Assembly: GCA_019112895.1 (NCBI GenBank)
Contig: DXIM01000030.1
Coordinates: 1 to 58,277, forward strand
Length of the DNA: 58,277 nucleotides
Direction: 5' to 3'
Origin: Candidatus Stackebrandtia faecavium
GTDB taxonomy: Bacteria; Actinomycetota; Actinomycetes; Mycobacteriales; Micromonosporaceae
Each line of letters opens with the position of its first letter. Position 1 is the first letter of the stretch. Shown here one piece after another: positions 29,301 to 38,368 of the stretch. The position numbers and the translations under genes were made by a program. The notes under the pieces were generated by a model. That model did no database searches. It saw nothing but the letters and a program-made list of their open reading frames with translations, and was not told the DNA's origin.

Positions 29301-32300
29301 ATGACCAGATTGGCAAGGCTCAGCCTCGCCAACCGCAGTCTCATCGCACTGATTGCGCTGGTGCTGGCCGGAATCGGGGTATACGCGGTTCCTCAGCTCA
29401 AACAACAACTCCTGCCATCGTTGAACTTTCCGATGGTTTCGGTCATCTCCATGTATCAGGGAGCATCGCCGCAAACAACCGAAGAGCAGGTGACCGAACC
29501 CGTCGAAAACGCTGTCGAATCCCTCGACGGGGTCGAAGAGATCACCTCCACCTCGGCCGAAGGCATGTCGACCGTGCAGGTGGCTTTCGATTACGAGATC
29601 GAGCTCGACGACATGCTCGGCGACATCCAGCAGGAACTCGACAAGATCGAAGGCGACCTGCCCGAAGACGTCGAACCGACCGTCGCAGCCGGCAGCACCG
29701 AGGACATCCCGGTGGTCGTGCTGGCCGTCAGCGGCGGCGACACAGCCGAAGTCCAAGAAGACCTCGAGAGCTCGGTCGCGCCCGAGTTGGAAAAAATCGA
29801 AGATGTCCAAGACGTCGCGGTTACCGGCGTGCGCGAAGACCAGGTGACCATCACCCCGGACCCCAAGGAACTCGCCTCCAACGGGCTGTCGGCCGCCTCA
29901 ATCACACAAACGTTGCAGGCCAACGGCATCGTCGTTCCTTCGGGGACACTCGAACGCGATGACCAGACGCTGTCGGTCCAGGTCGGTAAGAGCTTCGACA
30001 GCGTCGAAGACCTCGAAGACCTCTACATGGCGCCGGCGGCAGCGCCCGGCCAAGATGGCGGCCAGCAGCCGGGCGGCGAAGGGCCCGGACAAGGTGGGCA
30101 GGACCCCGGTCAAGGCCAGCAGCCGGGCGACGACGCCGCGAAAAGCCCGAAACCGGTCAAGCTCGGTGACGTGGCCGATATCGAGCGCGAACCCGAGGCC
30201 GTCACGTCGATCACACGGACCAACGGTCAAGACAGCCTCGGCTTGAGCATCACAATGATCTCGGACGGAAACGCGGTCGGGATCTCGCATGAGGTCAACG
30301 ACAAGATCGACGGTCTCGAACAGAGACTGGGGTCGGACACCTCGATCTCCGTGATCTTCGACCAGGCCCCGTACGTCGAAAAGTCGATCCACGACCTCAC
30401 GACTGAAGGTGCGCTCGGCCTGATCTTCGCGGTCCTCGTGATCATGATCTTCCTCTTGTCGCTGCGTTCCACCATCGTCACGGCCGTGTCGATCCCAATG
30501 TCGGTGGTCATTGCGCTCATGTCGTTGTGGATCGGCGACTATTCGCTGAACATGCTCACGCTGGGGGCGCTCACGATCTCAGTCGGCCGGGTCGTGGACG
30601 ACTCGATTGTGGTGTTGGAGAACATCAAACGACATCTGACCTACGGCGAGGAGAAACACGCCGCCGTTATTCAGGGCGTGCGTGAAGTCGCCGGCGCGGT
30701 CACCTCATCGACGTTGACGACCGTGGCAGTCTTCCTGCCGATCGCGTTCGTGTCCGGCCTCGTTGGACAGCTGTTCTCTTCGTTCGCGGTCACGGTGACG
30801 GTGGCGCTGTTGGCGTCGCTGCTGGTGTCGCTGACGATCATCCCAGTGCTGGCGTACTGGTTCCTCAGGGCACCGAAGGTCTCCGACGACGAACGCGAAA
30901 GCATCCGCGAAAAGGCCGAACAGCGCGAGCTGCGCAGCCCACTGCAGCGCATGTACATCCCGGTGTTGCGGTTTGTGACCCGCTTCAAGGCGGTCACGAT
31001 TGTGATCGGTATCGCGATCTTCGCCGGGACGGTCTTGCTGATCCCGGCGCTGAAGACGAACTTCATCGATTCCAACGGTCAAGACAGCACCCAGATCAGT
31101 CAGACCATGCCTGCCGGTACCAGCCTGGACGCGACCGACGCGGCCGCCGCCAAGATCGAGCACGTGTTGTCGCAGAACGACGACGTGTCGAACTACCAGG
31201 TAAACATCGGTTCCAGCAACCCCATGTTCGGCGACATGGCCACTGAGGCGAACAAGGCGACCTACATGATTTCGGTCGCGGAGGGTGCGCAGACCGCCGA
31301 TGTCGAAGACGACTTGCGCGACGAGATCGAAGAACTCGACGGCGTTGGCGAGGCGCTCGTGGGAGCTGCGCAGGGAGGCGACCCGACCGGCGGCGACGGC
31401 ATCGAGGTCGTCCTGCAGGGCGGCGACACCGAATCGCTAGAGGAGGCGTCCGACAAGGTGGAGGACGCGATGCGCGACGTCCCACAACTTCGGGACGTGT
31501 CGTCGAACCTGAGCGCCGCCACGCCGCGCATCGAGATTGACGTGGACTCGAAGAAGGCCGCAGAGGCGGGCATGTCGGAAGCTACTGTCGGTCAGCTCGT
31601 GGCGCAGGTGTTCCGCGGCAGCCCGCTGGGGGAGATGACCCTGGACGGGCGCAACAGCGAGATCATTTTGCACTCGGATCAAGACAAGCCGGCTTCCATC
31701 TCGCAGATCGAGGAACTCGAACTACCTACGGCCCAGGGCATGATCGAACTGTCCGACGTCGCCGACGTCGAAGAGGTGGACGGTCCGGTCGAGATCAGCC
31801 GGAAGGACGGTGAACGCAGCGCCACGCTGTCAAGCGTTGCGGACATGTCGGACCTGGGCACGATCAGCCAGCAATTGGACACGAAGCTGGCGGACCTGGA
31901 TCTGCCCGAGGGCGTCGATTACTCGCTGGGCGGCAGCATCGCCGACCAGCAGGAGGCGTTCAACGACCTGTACCTGGCCATGGTCGTGGCGATCGCTTTG
32001 GTCTTCATGATCATGGTGGCGACATTCCGCAGCTTCGTGCAGCCGCTGATCCTGTTGGTGTCGATCCCGTTCGCCGCAACAGGGGCGATAGGCCTGTTGC
32101 TGCTCACCGACACACCGCTTGGTATTCCCGCGATGATCGGGTTGCTCATGTTGATCGGTGTCGTGGTGACGAACGCGATTGTGCTGATCGACCTCATCAA
32201 CCAGTACCGGGATGAGGGCATGACGGTGCGTGACGCCGTTATCGCGGGTGGACGTCGCCGGCTGCGGCCGATCTTGATGACCGCCATTGCCACGATCTGT

Positions 32301-32537
32301 GCCCTGATCCCGATGGCGATCGGCCTGACGGGTTCGGGTGGCTTCATCGCGCAGTCGCTAGCGATCGTCGTGATCGGTGGCTTGGTCTCGTCGACGGTGT
32401 TGACGCTGCTGTTGGTTCCGACGCTGTACACGATTGTGGAGGGCGTAAAGGAACGCTTCCGTAATCGGAAGGAACGCAAGTCGCAGGCTGCGGCGAGTGA
32501 ATCGCCAGTGGAGTCGTCGGCTGAGTCCACCGCCTAA
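29301..32537 (+). CDS. RND efflux transporter, AcrB/HAE1-type
   Basis: A 1078-residue inner-membrane RND transporter. TM1 is at 8–30 (NRSLIALIALVLAGIGVYAVPQLKQQLLP), followed by the SMYQGASPQTTEEQVTEPVE porter-domain start. The proton-relay helix TM4 reads TLGALTISVGRVVDDSIVVLENIKRH, keeping the two aspartates of the family; the second half repeats the layout with LLMLIGVVVTNAIVLIDLINQYRDEG. A Gly/Gln/Pro-rich insert lies at about residues 247–284. No membrane-fusion or outer-membrane partner is nearby, as in Gram-positive SwrC-like pumps. The ATG follows AAGGGG. Ends at a perfect 16-bp hairpin. Confidence 0.92.
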   Translation: MTRLARLSLANRSLIALIALVLAGIGVYAVPQLKQQLLPSLNFPMVSVISMYQGASPQTTEEQVTEPVENAVESLDGVEEITSTSAEGMSTVQVAFDYEIELDDMLGDIQQELDKIEGDLPEDVEPTVAAGSTEDIPVVVLAVSGGDTAEVQEDLESSVAPELEKIEDVQDVAVTGVREDQVTITPDPKELASNGLSAASITQTLQANGIVVPSGTLERDDQTLSVQVGKSFDSVEDLEDLYMAPAAAPGQDGGQQPGGEGPGQGGQDPGQGQQPGDDAAKSPKPVKLGDVADIEREPEAVTSITRTNGQDSLGLSITMISDGNAVGISHEVNDKIDGLEQRLGSDTSISVIFDQAPYVEKSIHDLTTEGALGLIFAVLVIMIFLLSLRSTIVTAVSIPMSVVIALMSLWIGDYSLNMLTLGALTISVGRVVDDSIVVLENIKRHLTYGEEKHAAVIQGVREVAGAVTSSTLTTVAVFLPIAFVSGLVGQLFSSFAVTVTVALLASLLVSLTIIPVLAYWFLRAPKVSDDERESIREKAEQRELRSPLQRMYIPVLRFVTRFKAVTIVIGIAIFAGTVLLIPALKTNFIDSNGQDSTQISQTMPAGTSLDATDAAAAKIEHVLSQNDDVSNYQVNIGSSNPMFGDMATEANKATYMISVAEGAQTADVEDDLRDEIEELDGVGEALVGAAQGGDPTGGDGIEVVLQGGDTESLEEASDKVEDAMRDVPQLRDVSSNLSAATPRIEIDVDSKKAAEAGMSEATVGQLVAQVFRGSPLGEMTLDGRNSEIILHSDQDKPASISQIEELELPTAQGMIELSDVADVEEVDGPVEISRKDGERSATLSSVADMSDLGTISQQLDTKLADLDLPEGVDYSLGGSIADQQEAFNDLYLAMVVAIALVFMIMVATFRSFVQPLILLVSIPFAATGAIGLLLLTDTPLGIPAMIGLLMLIGVVVTNAIVLIDLINQYRDEGMTVRDAVIAGGRRRLRPILMTAIATICALIPMAIGLTGSGGFIAQSLAIVVIGGLVSSTVLTLLLVPTLYTIVEGVKERFRNRKERKSQAAASESPVESSAESTA

Positions 32538-32551
32538 GAAGTAGCGAAGAA

Positions 32552-32587
32552 ACATTTGGGGGAACGGACTGCCGTTCCCCCAAATGT
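32552..32587 (+). terminator. perfect 16-bp hairpin after the RND gene
   Basis: ACATTTGGGGGAACGG (32552–32567) pairs exactly with 32572–32587 around ACTG. It is a very stable stem, though without a long T-run, and lies 15 bp after the RND stop. Confidence 0.75.
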
Positions 32588-32606
32588 ATATCGACACCGA
32601 GGCATT
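32587..32606 (+). repeat. dispersed 20-bp repeat, copy 1
   Basis: TATATCGACACCGAGGCATT occurs here, directly after the RND terminator, and again at 43884–43903. An exact 20-base match in a window this size is not expected by chance. Confidence 0.7.
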
Positions 32607-32649
32607 AAATGGATTGCGCGGCCTGTTGACGGCTGGCATCGTCACCCCC

Positions 32650-33990
32650 ATGACCCAGCCCCCACACGCTGCCGCGCTCGTACCCGACCGCAGCGGTCGC
32701 CGCGTCCTGATGGCACGTCAGCCTGATGGCCGACTCGCGCTGCCGTCGGCTCAATGCGAAGAGGACACCGACCTGACTGGGAAGGTCGTGCAAGCGTTGC
32801 GTCGCCGCTGGGGTATCGTCGCCCCCTTCCTGCGCAGCCCCGCGAAGACCAGACGCGGTCATGCACCCGCGCTGTGGCTGTGCGCGTATGAACCGGCGCA
32901 CGGGAAACCGCCGCAGGGGCTGGAATGGGCCGACATCGACCTTGTCGCAGCACAAACGGGACTTCCGGACGAACTCGCGGCCGCGGCGGCCGCATGGCGG
33001 GACGAACAGCGCAGCGGTGAAACACCGCCCCGGCGTGCGCCGTGGGCGCGCCTCGGGTGGTTCGACACGATGCGCGCCTGGGTGACGCAACAGCTGGAAC
33101 AACGGGGAATCGACACCGTTGCTGAGCCCGAGATCCTCCAGCAGTGGGGAATATCGGCCGTCTACCGTCAAGCCACCAGCCGCGGCGATTACTACTTCAA
33201 GGCCGTGTTTGGCAGCCCCGGGCGCGGATTCTGGCACGAGCCGAAGGTCACGCTCGCCCTCGCGGACGCCCACGGCGCGCGCGTGACTCCGGTGGCTGCG
33301 ATCGATAGCGACCGCGGCTGGATGTTGATGCCCGATATGGGCTTGGCGAAGTGCCTGTCGGAAGCGGATGAGGCCGCCCAGGTATCGGGGCTCGTCGACC
33401 TGGCCCGAATTCAACGCGAATGGATGTCGCGCACCGGCGAACTGGAGTCGTTGGGCTGCCCCGACCGTAGCCCGCACGCCTTGCGTCGCCGCCTTCCGGA
33501 ACTGATCGACGACGCGCTTCATCGCATTGGGCTAACCGAAGAGGAAAGCGCCCAGCTGCGGTCACACACGCAGCGGCTGTACGAAACATGCGACAGGGCG
33601 AGCGGGGATCCGATTCCGCTCACCCTCATGCACGGCGACTTCCATACCGGAAACGTCGGGGTGCGCGCCGACGGTACCGTGTGCATCTTCGACTGGTCCG
33701 ATGCCACGGTGGGACATCCGTTTTGGGATACAGACATCTACCTCAAAACGGCGAAACCCCAGGCAGGGGACCGACTTCGCGACGCATACCTGCAGTCATG
33801 GTCGGATTACGCCAGTAGGCCAGTGTTGCGGCAAAGCTTCGACGACGCACTGGTACTCGCCGCCGTTAACCAGGTCATCAGCTATGCGGCGATTGTGGCC
33901 GAATTGGAGGACAGCGATCGGACGTTCTCCAACGGGAAGCAGCACTGGTGGCGTCAGGCGTTGGAGGCGATGCGACGACAGGCGTGGTGA
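32650..33990 (+). CDS. aminoglycoside-phosphotransferase-family kinase with degenerate Nudix-like N-terminus
   Basis: A 446-residue protein. Residues from about 130 form an APH/choline-kinase fold: the catalytic loop LMHGDFHTGNV and the metal site VCIFDWSDATVGHPFWD are intact, so kinase activity is plausible. The first ~100 residues (AAALVPDRSGRRVLMARQPDGRLALPS…) follow the strand pattern of a Nudix domain, but the Nudix box is lost (ALRRRWG in place of REXXEEXG). I chose ATG at 32650; the frame is open from 32584 through the repeat. No clear ribosome binding site. Substrate unknown. Confidence 0.7.
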   Translation: MTQPPHAAALVPDRSGRRVLMARQPDGRLALPSAQCEEDTDLTGKVVQALRRRWGIVAPFLRSPAKTRRGHAPALWLCAYEPAHGKPPQGLEWADIDLVAAQTGLPDELAAAAAAWRDEQRSGETPPRRAPWARLGWFDTMRAWVTQQLEQRGIDTVAEPEILQQWGISAVYRQATSRGDYYFKAVFGSPGRGFWHEPKVTLALADAHGARVTPVAAIDSDRGWMLMPDMGLAKCLSEADEAAQVSGLVDLARIQREWMSRTGELESLGCPDRSPHALRRRLPELIDDALHRIGLTEEESAQLRSHTQRLYETCDRASGDPIPLTLMHGDFHTGNVGVRADGTVCIFDWSDATVGHPFWDTDIYLKTAKPQAGDRLRDAYLQSWSDYASRPVLRQSFDDALVLAAVNQVISYAAIVAELEDSDRTFSNGKQHWWRQALEAMRRQAW

Positions 33991-33999
33991 CGGCGTGGG

Positions 34000-34902
34000 C
34001 TACTCCTGCGGCCACAGTGCCGCCGTCAACCGTTTGATGCTGCTGCCCAACCCGTATTCCTCGCCCAGCCGCGCCAGTTCCTCGGAATCGGTAGGCGCCG
34101 CCGGGATCGTCGTGTCGACAGGCGGCAGAGCAATATCGGCGACCGTGGTGACGACCCGAACCGCAGCCCGTAGATAGTCGGTGGAATCGCGCACCGCGGA
34201 ACGGATCCGCGGCGACATGCTGTTGCTGTGCCCCGAAGCCGCCGCGATCACGCCGTCGACGTCGCCGTGTGTGTGGATCAGCTTTGCCGCGGTCTTCTCA
34301 CCGACCCCCGGAACACCCGCGAGCCCGTCGGACGGGTCTCCGCGCAGCACTGAATACGCCACGTAATCTTCGGCCTTGACACCGTGCTTGCTCGCAACAG
34401 CCGCGTCGTCGAACTCCTCGGCCTTCGCGATTCCTTTACCGAGGTAGGTGACGGTGACTGCGGCGGCATCGTTGACGAGCTGGAACAGGTCGCGGTCCCC
34501 GGTGACGACCGTGGTCGGCATGTCCGCGGCCGCGGACAAGGTTGCCAGGACATCATCGGCTTCGTAACCGTCGGCGCCCACGGTCGCCAAACCGTAGGCA
34601 CGCAACAGCGCGTGGATGATGTCGACCTGAGGTGGCAACGCATCCGGCTCTTCCTCGCCGCCCTCGGCGGCGACACGATGCGCCTTATACGAAGGCAAGA
34701 GATCGACCCGCCATTGTGGCCGCCAATCGTTGTCGACCGCGCACGCCAAATGCGTCGGCCGGAATCGCCGCACCAACGTGGCTAGCCCGTCGCAAAAACC
34801 CCGCACTGCGTTGATTTGTTGCCCATCAGGGCCGCGCATCGAAGACGGCAGGGCGAAAAACGAGCGGTACCACAGACCTGGGGCATCCACGAGCATCAGC
34901 AT
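34000..34902 (-). CDS. 5'-3' exonuclease (PolA-type FEN domain)
   Basis: A 300-residue stand-alone flap-endonuclease domain like the N-terminus of DNA polymerase I. Metal-binding acidic residues are seen in MLVDAPGLWYRSFFA, GADGYEADDVLATL, VVTGDRDLFQLV and GDPSDGLAGVPGVGEKTAAKLI, the last being the helix-hairpin-helix-type DNA-binding element. Expected to remove RNA primers or flaps. Start at ATG 34902 or the second ATG at 34896. Divergent from the peptidase-like gene by 51 bp. Confidence 0.9.
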   Translation of the reverse strand: MLMLVDAPGLWYRSFFALPSSMRGPDGQQINAVRGFCDGLATLVRRFRPTHLACAVDNDWRPQWRVDLLPSYKAHRVAAEGGEEEPDALPPQVDIIHALLRAYGLATVGADGYEADDVLATLSAAADMPTTVVTGDRDLFQLVNDAAAVTVTYLGKGIAKAEEFDDAAVASKHGVKAEDYVAYSVLRGDPSDGLAGVPGVGEKTAAKLIHTHGDVDGVIAAASGHSNSMSPRIRSAVRDSTDYLRAAVRVVTTVADIALPPVDTTIPAAPTDSEELARLGEEYGLGSSIKRLTAALWPQE

Positions 34903-34953
34903 GTGTAAAGCCTGTCATACCGCATCTTCGGTGGTCACGCTACGCTTTCGCCC

Positions 34954-36069
34954 GTGAGTCACACTGTCACTGGCGAAAGTATTACCGCTGCTCAGCGCAG
35001 CTTGAATGCCGCGAATCTGGATGCACTGGTGCTAACCCCCGGCCCGCAATTGCAGTACCTCACCGGACTCGATGCGGCGGCCGATGCGCGCTTCACCGCG
35101 CTGATCGTGCCGCCGAAGGGCCAGACCACACTGATCGTGCCGAGATTCGCGCGACCGGAAACCAATTTCCCGGTAGCCGACGATCCCGGCATTCGCGTCG
35201 TCGACTATTCGGAGGCGCAAGACCCGTACGGCCTGACCAGCCGCGTGATCGACACGTCCTTGGGGCGGCGCGGTATCCGCATCGGGCTGTCGGACGAGAC
35301 CGCTGTCGTGCACTGGCACGGCCTGCTGGCCGCGAACCCCTGGCTGGAACTGAACCTCGCTTCGCAGGTGCTGGCGCCGATGCAAAGCGTCAAAACGCCG
35401 GCCGAGCTCGCGGAATTGACGCAGGCGGCCGATGCGATCGATGTCGTGCACGAGCAGATGGGGCGGTGGTTGGTCGCCGGCCGCACCGAGGCCCAGGTCG
35501 CGCACGACATCACCGCCGCGTTGTCACAGCAGATGCGACCCATCCGCGTCAGCGTGGCATCCGGGCAGTGCAGCGCCAACACCCGACACAAGCCGACCCA
35601 CCGTCAGGTCGCGCACGGTGACGTGGTCGTCGTCGATATTGCGGCCGCTATGGCTTCCGGGTATCGGGGGCAATGCGCGCGGACCTACGTCATCTCCGAA
35701 ATGCCACTGGGCTTCGCCGCCCACTATGACGCGGTACGTGAAGCCTACGACGCGGCACTGGCCACGGCCGGGCCCGGCATCACGGCCTCGGCTATCGACG
35801 CCGCGGCGAAACAGCACCTGCGTCGTACCGGCCACAACAGTCATTTCACCCACAGCACGGGTTACGGCGTCGGGCTGTCGGAGCACGAACGCCCGTACCT
35901 GATGGCGGGCGATTCCACGCCGCTGGAATCGGGGATGGTGTTCACGGTGGGGCCGGGCGCGTTCCGGCCCGGCCGTTTCGGGGCCCGTATACAAGATGTG
36001 GTGGTGTGTGCCGATACTGGAGTGCAACGCCTTAACGCTTTGCCCACCTCCATATCGATCCTTAGGTAG
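34954..36069 (+). CDS. M24 (Xaa-Pro peptidase) homologue with lost metal ligands
   Basis: A 371-residue protein with a creatinase-type N-terminal domain (1–150) and an M24 pita-bread domain (151–371). Of the five metal ligands of aminopeptidase P only the first aspartate is kept: D228 in VVVDIA. The second Asp is Q240 (YRGQCART for YxSDxTRT), the His is Y304 (TGYGVG for TGHGIG), the first Glu is G333 (TVGPG for TIEPG) and the last is Q347 (ARIQD for xRIED). It is thus unlikely to be a dinuclear metallopeptidase; a creatinase-like metal-free hydrolase or a binding protein is possible. GTG at 34954 has TACGCT seven bases upstream (leaderless). 3 bp before the acyl-CoA dehydrogenase. Confidence 0.85.
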   Translation: MSHTVTGESITAAQRSLNAANLDALVLTPGPQLQYLTGLDAAADARFTALIVPPKGQTTLIVPRFARPETNFPVADDPGIRVVDYSEAQDPYGLTSRVIDTSLGRRGIRIGLSDETAVVHWHGLLAANPWLELNLASQVLAPMQSVKTPAELAELTQAADAIDVVHEQMGRWLVAGRTEAQVAHDITAALSQQMRPIRVSVASGQCSANTRHKPTHRQVAHGDVVVVDIAAAMASGYRGQCARTYVISEMPLGFAAHYDAVREAYDAALATAGPGITASAIDAAAKQHLRRTGHNSHFTHSTGYGVGLSEHERPYLMAGDSTPLESGMVFTVGPGAFRPGRFGARIQDVVVCADTGVQRLNALPTSISILR

Positions 36070-36072
36070 AAG

Positions 36073-37221
36073 ATGACTGTGCAACGACACTTTGCGACCA
36101 GCGAAGCCGCCGAGATCGTGGGTCTCGCAAGCGAGATCGCCGACGGCGAGTTGGCTCCCCGCGTCGATGACTACGAGGCCCGCGGTGAATTCCCCCGCGA
36201 ACTGATGACCACGCTCGGGCGTGCCGGGTTCCTCGGTCTGCCATATGAGGAGCGCTACGGCGGCGGGGGGCAACCGTACGAGGTTTATGTTCAGGTCCTG
36301 GAGGAGCTGGCGCGTCGCTGGGCAGTCGTGGCCGAGGCCGTCAGCGTGCACACCTTGTCGTGTTTCGCCTTGGCGGAACACGGTACGACGCAGCAGCGCG
36401 ATAAATGGTTGGAAGGTCTCATCGGTGGTGAACTTCTGGGCGGCTACTGTCTTACCGAGCCCGCCGGTGGCTCCGACGCGGCCGCGATGACGACCCGCGC
36501 GGTCGAGACCGACGGCACCTACCGCATTGACGGCACGAAAGCGTTCATCACGCATTCGGTCGTGGCGGACTTCTTCACCGTGTTCGCCCGCACCGACGGC
36601 GCTGGTGCCGGCGGTATCTCGGCGTTCCTTGTTCCTGCCGATGCGTCCGGCATCGCCCCACAACGGCCGGAAGACAAGATGGGGCTGAATTCGTCGCCGA
36701 CGGGCCAGGTCGTGTTCGATGACCTACGCGTCGACGCCGAGCGGCTGATGGGGGAGCGCGGCACGGGATTCAAGATCGCGATGCAGGCGTTGGATGCCGG
36801 CCGGCTTGGGATCGCCGCGTGCGCTGTCGGGCTGGCTCAGGCAGCCCTCGACTATGCCGTGGATTATGCGCGGCAACGTGAGCAGTTTTCGAAACCCATC
36901 ATCGGGTTTCAGGGCGTGGGATTCATACTGGCCGATATGGCGACGTCGATCGAAGCGGCTCGAAGCCTCATGCTGCATGCGGCGCGCTTGAAAGACGCCG
37001 GACGGCCGTTCAGCCAGGCGGCGGCGAAGGCGAAACTGTTCGCCACGGACATGGCCATGAAGGTAACGACGGACGCGATCCAGGTGCTGGGTGGTTACGG
37101 GTATGTCAGCGACTACCCGGTCGAGCGGTATTTCCGGGAAGCGAAGGTGCTGCAGATCGTCGAAGGCACCAACCAGATCCAGCGTCTCGTGATTGCGCGC
37201 GGCCTTGAACAGCAACAATAG
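36073..37221 (+). CDS. acyl-CoA dehydrogenase
   Basis: A 382-residue FAD enzyme that oxidises acyl-CoA to enoyl-CoA. It has the N-terminal helical domain (LPYEERYGGGGQPYEVYVQVLEELAR), the middle beta domain with CLTEPAGGSDAAAM and DGTKAFITHS, and the C-terminal helical domain with QVLGGYGYVSDYPVERYFREAKVLQIVEGTNQIQ, where the Glu of VEGT is the expected catalytic base. Chain-length preference is not readable. Co-transcribed with the M24 homologue (3-bp gap). Confidence 0.92.
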   Translation: MTVQRHFATSEAAEIVGLASEIADGELAPRVDDYEARGEFPRELMTTLGRAGFLGLPYEERYGGGGQPYEVYVQVLEELARRWAVVAEAVSVHTLSCFALAEHGTTQQRDKWLEGLIGGELLGGYCLTEPAGGSDAAAMTTRAVETDGTYRIDGTKAFITHSVVADFFTVFARTDGAGAGGISAFLVPADASGIAPQRPEDKMGLNSSPTGQVVFDDLRVDAERLMGERGTGFKIAMQALDAGRLGIAACAVGLAQAALDYAVDYARQREQFSKPIIGFQGVGFILADMATSIEAARSLMLHAARLKDAGRPFSQAAAKAKLFATDMAMKVTTDAIQVLGGYGYVSDYPVERYFREAKVLQIVEGTNQIQRLVIARGLEQQQ

Positions 37222-37275
37222 GCACGTCCTGATCCGACTGCAGCTTCGTCACAGCGTGGCGGGTAGGTTACAAGC

Positions 37276-37737
37276 GTGGAAGACCTCGATATCGCCATAG
37301 TTTCAGCGTTGTGCGCCGACGGGCGTATGTCCTTCACGGATCTTGCCGCGGAGGTCGGTTTGTCGACCTCCGCGGTGCATCAACGGGTGAAACGCCTGGA
37401 GGAGCGCGGCGTGATCACCGGCTACTCCGCGAATGTCGACTTTCAGGCCTTGGGCCTGTCGCTAGTGGCTTTCGTCGCGATCCGTCCTATTGATCCGGCC
37501 GCGCCGGATGACGCGCCCCAACGCCTTGCGGTCCTGCCCGAGATCGAGTCGTGTCATTCCGTTGCCGGAGAGGACTATTACCTTCTGAAGGTGCGCGTGG
37601 CCGGGCCCGGCGCCTTGGAGGACCTGCTGGCGAAGATCCGCTCGGTCGCGGGTGTCACACACCGCACAACGATCGTGTTGTCGACACCGTATGAGGGGCG
37701 TGCCCCCCACTTCCCGAGCGCACTGATCGAACCGTAA
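37276..37737 (+). CDS. Lrp/AsnC-family regulator
   Basis: A 153-residue amino-acid-responsive regulator. Residues 1–60 hold the HTH (DIAIVSALCADGRMSFTDLAAEVGLSTSAVHQRVKRLEERGVITGYSANVD) and the rest is the RAM ligand/oligomerisation domain (LPEIESCHSVAGEDYYLLKVRVAGPGALEDLLAKIRSVAGVTHRTTIVLST). GTG at 37276 has TAGGTT six bases upstream, so a leaderless message is likely. It may respond to an amino acid linked to the upstream dehydrogenase, but that is only position-based. Confidence 0.92.
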   Translation: MEDLDIAIVSALCADGRMSFTDLAAEVGLSTSAVHQRVKRLEERGVITGYSANVDFQALGLSLVAFVAIRPIDPAAPDDAPQRLAVLPEIESCHSVAGEDYYLLKVRVAGPGALEDLLAKIRSVAGVTHRTTIVLSTPYEGRAPHFPSALIEP

Positions 37738-37789
37738 CCGGCCCGCTCGCCGGGTAACCGCACCCGGGACCGCGTTTAAGATTTCGGTC

Positions 37790-38368
37790 ATGTCGACGAC
37801 AGCCGAGCCGCACCGCACGCCACGGGTGCCGGATTTCGAATTGACCTTGAATGAGCTACGCGCGGTCACCGGATTTAATGTGGACTGTGCTCGGAGGGTC
37901 ATCGCCGTGTTCGACAGTGAGTGCCCGCACGACCGTCGTCCGATTGAGGCCCTGAACGACGCGGCAGCTTTCGTGGACGGTGGTAACCGCACCCGGGCGC
38001 TGCGTGTGAGCGCCGTGGCGGCTCACCGTGCGGCTCGCGACGTCGCAGGGCCAGCCGCGCACGCGGCGATGGCCGCAGGTGACGCCGCGGCTTCGGCTTA
38101 TCTGCATCCCCTGGCCGATGCCGCACAAGTGGGGCACATCTTGCGTGGGCCGGCTCACTGTGTCCGTGCATTGGAGACACAGCCGGTTAGGCCGGTACCG
38201 CACGAGGAAGCTATTGCTACGGTGCTCGATTGCGCGACAAGCCAGCTGATCGAGGTCCTGCGGCGTTATCCGCGGGTGTCGGCCGGGCGCACTGGCGCCT
38301 CAATGGTGATGGGCGAGCTGGACCGGCGGCTGCGCGACATGCTGGGGCGCCTTAAAAACAGCGCTTAA
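37790..38368 (+). CDS. Imm5-like putative immunity protein
   Basis: A 192-residue helical protein of the family annotated as Imm5-like putative immunity proteins, recognised from ELTLNELRAVTGFNVDCARRVIAVFDSECPHDRRP, NRTRALRVSAVAAHRAARD and AAASAYLHPLADAAQVGHILRGPAHCVRAL. Such proteins were predicted from polymorphic-toxin loci to neutralise a toxin. No toxin lies nearby, so its role here is open. TAAGAT at 37777–37782, seven bases before the ATG, suggests a leaderless message. Its stop overlaps the stop of the convergent padR gene. Confidence 0.75.
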   Translation: MSTTAEPHRTPRVPDFELTLNELRAVTGFNVDCARRVIAVFDSECPHDRRPIEALNDAAAFVDGGNRTRALRVSAVAAHRAARDVAGPAAHAAMAAGDAAASAYLHPLADAAQVGHILRGPAHCVRALETQPVRPVPHEEAIATVLDCATSQLIEVLRRYPRVSAGRTGASMVMGELDRRLRDMLGRLKNSA

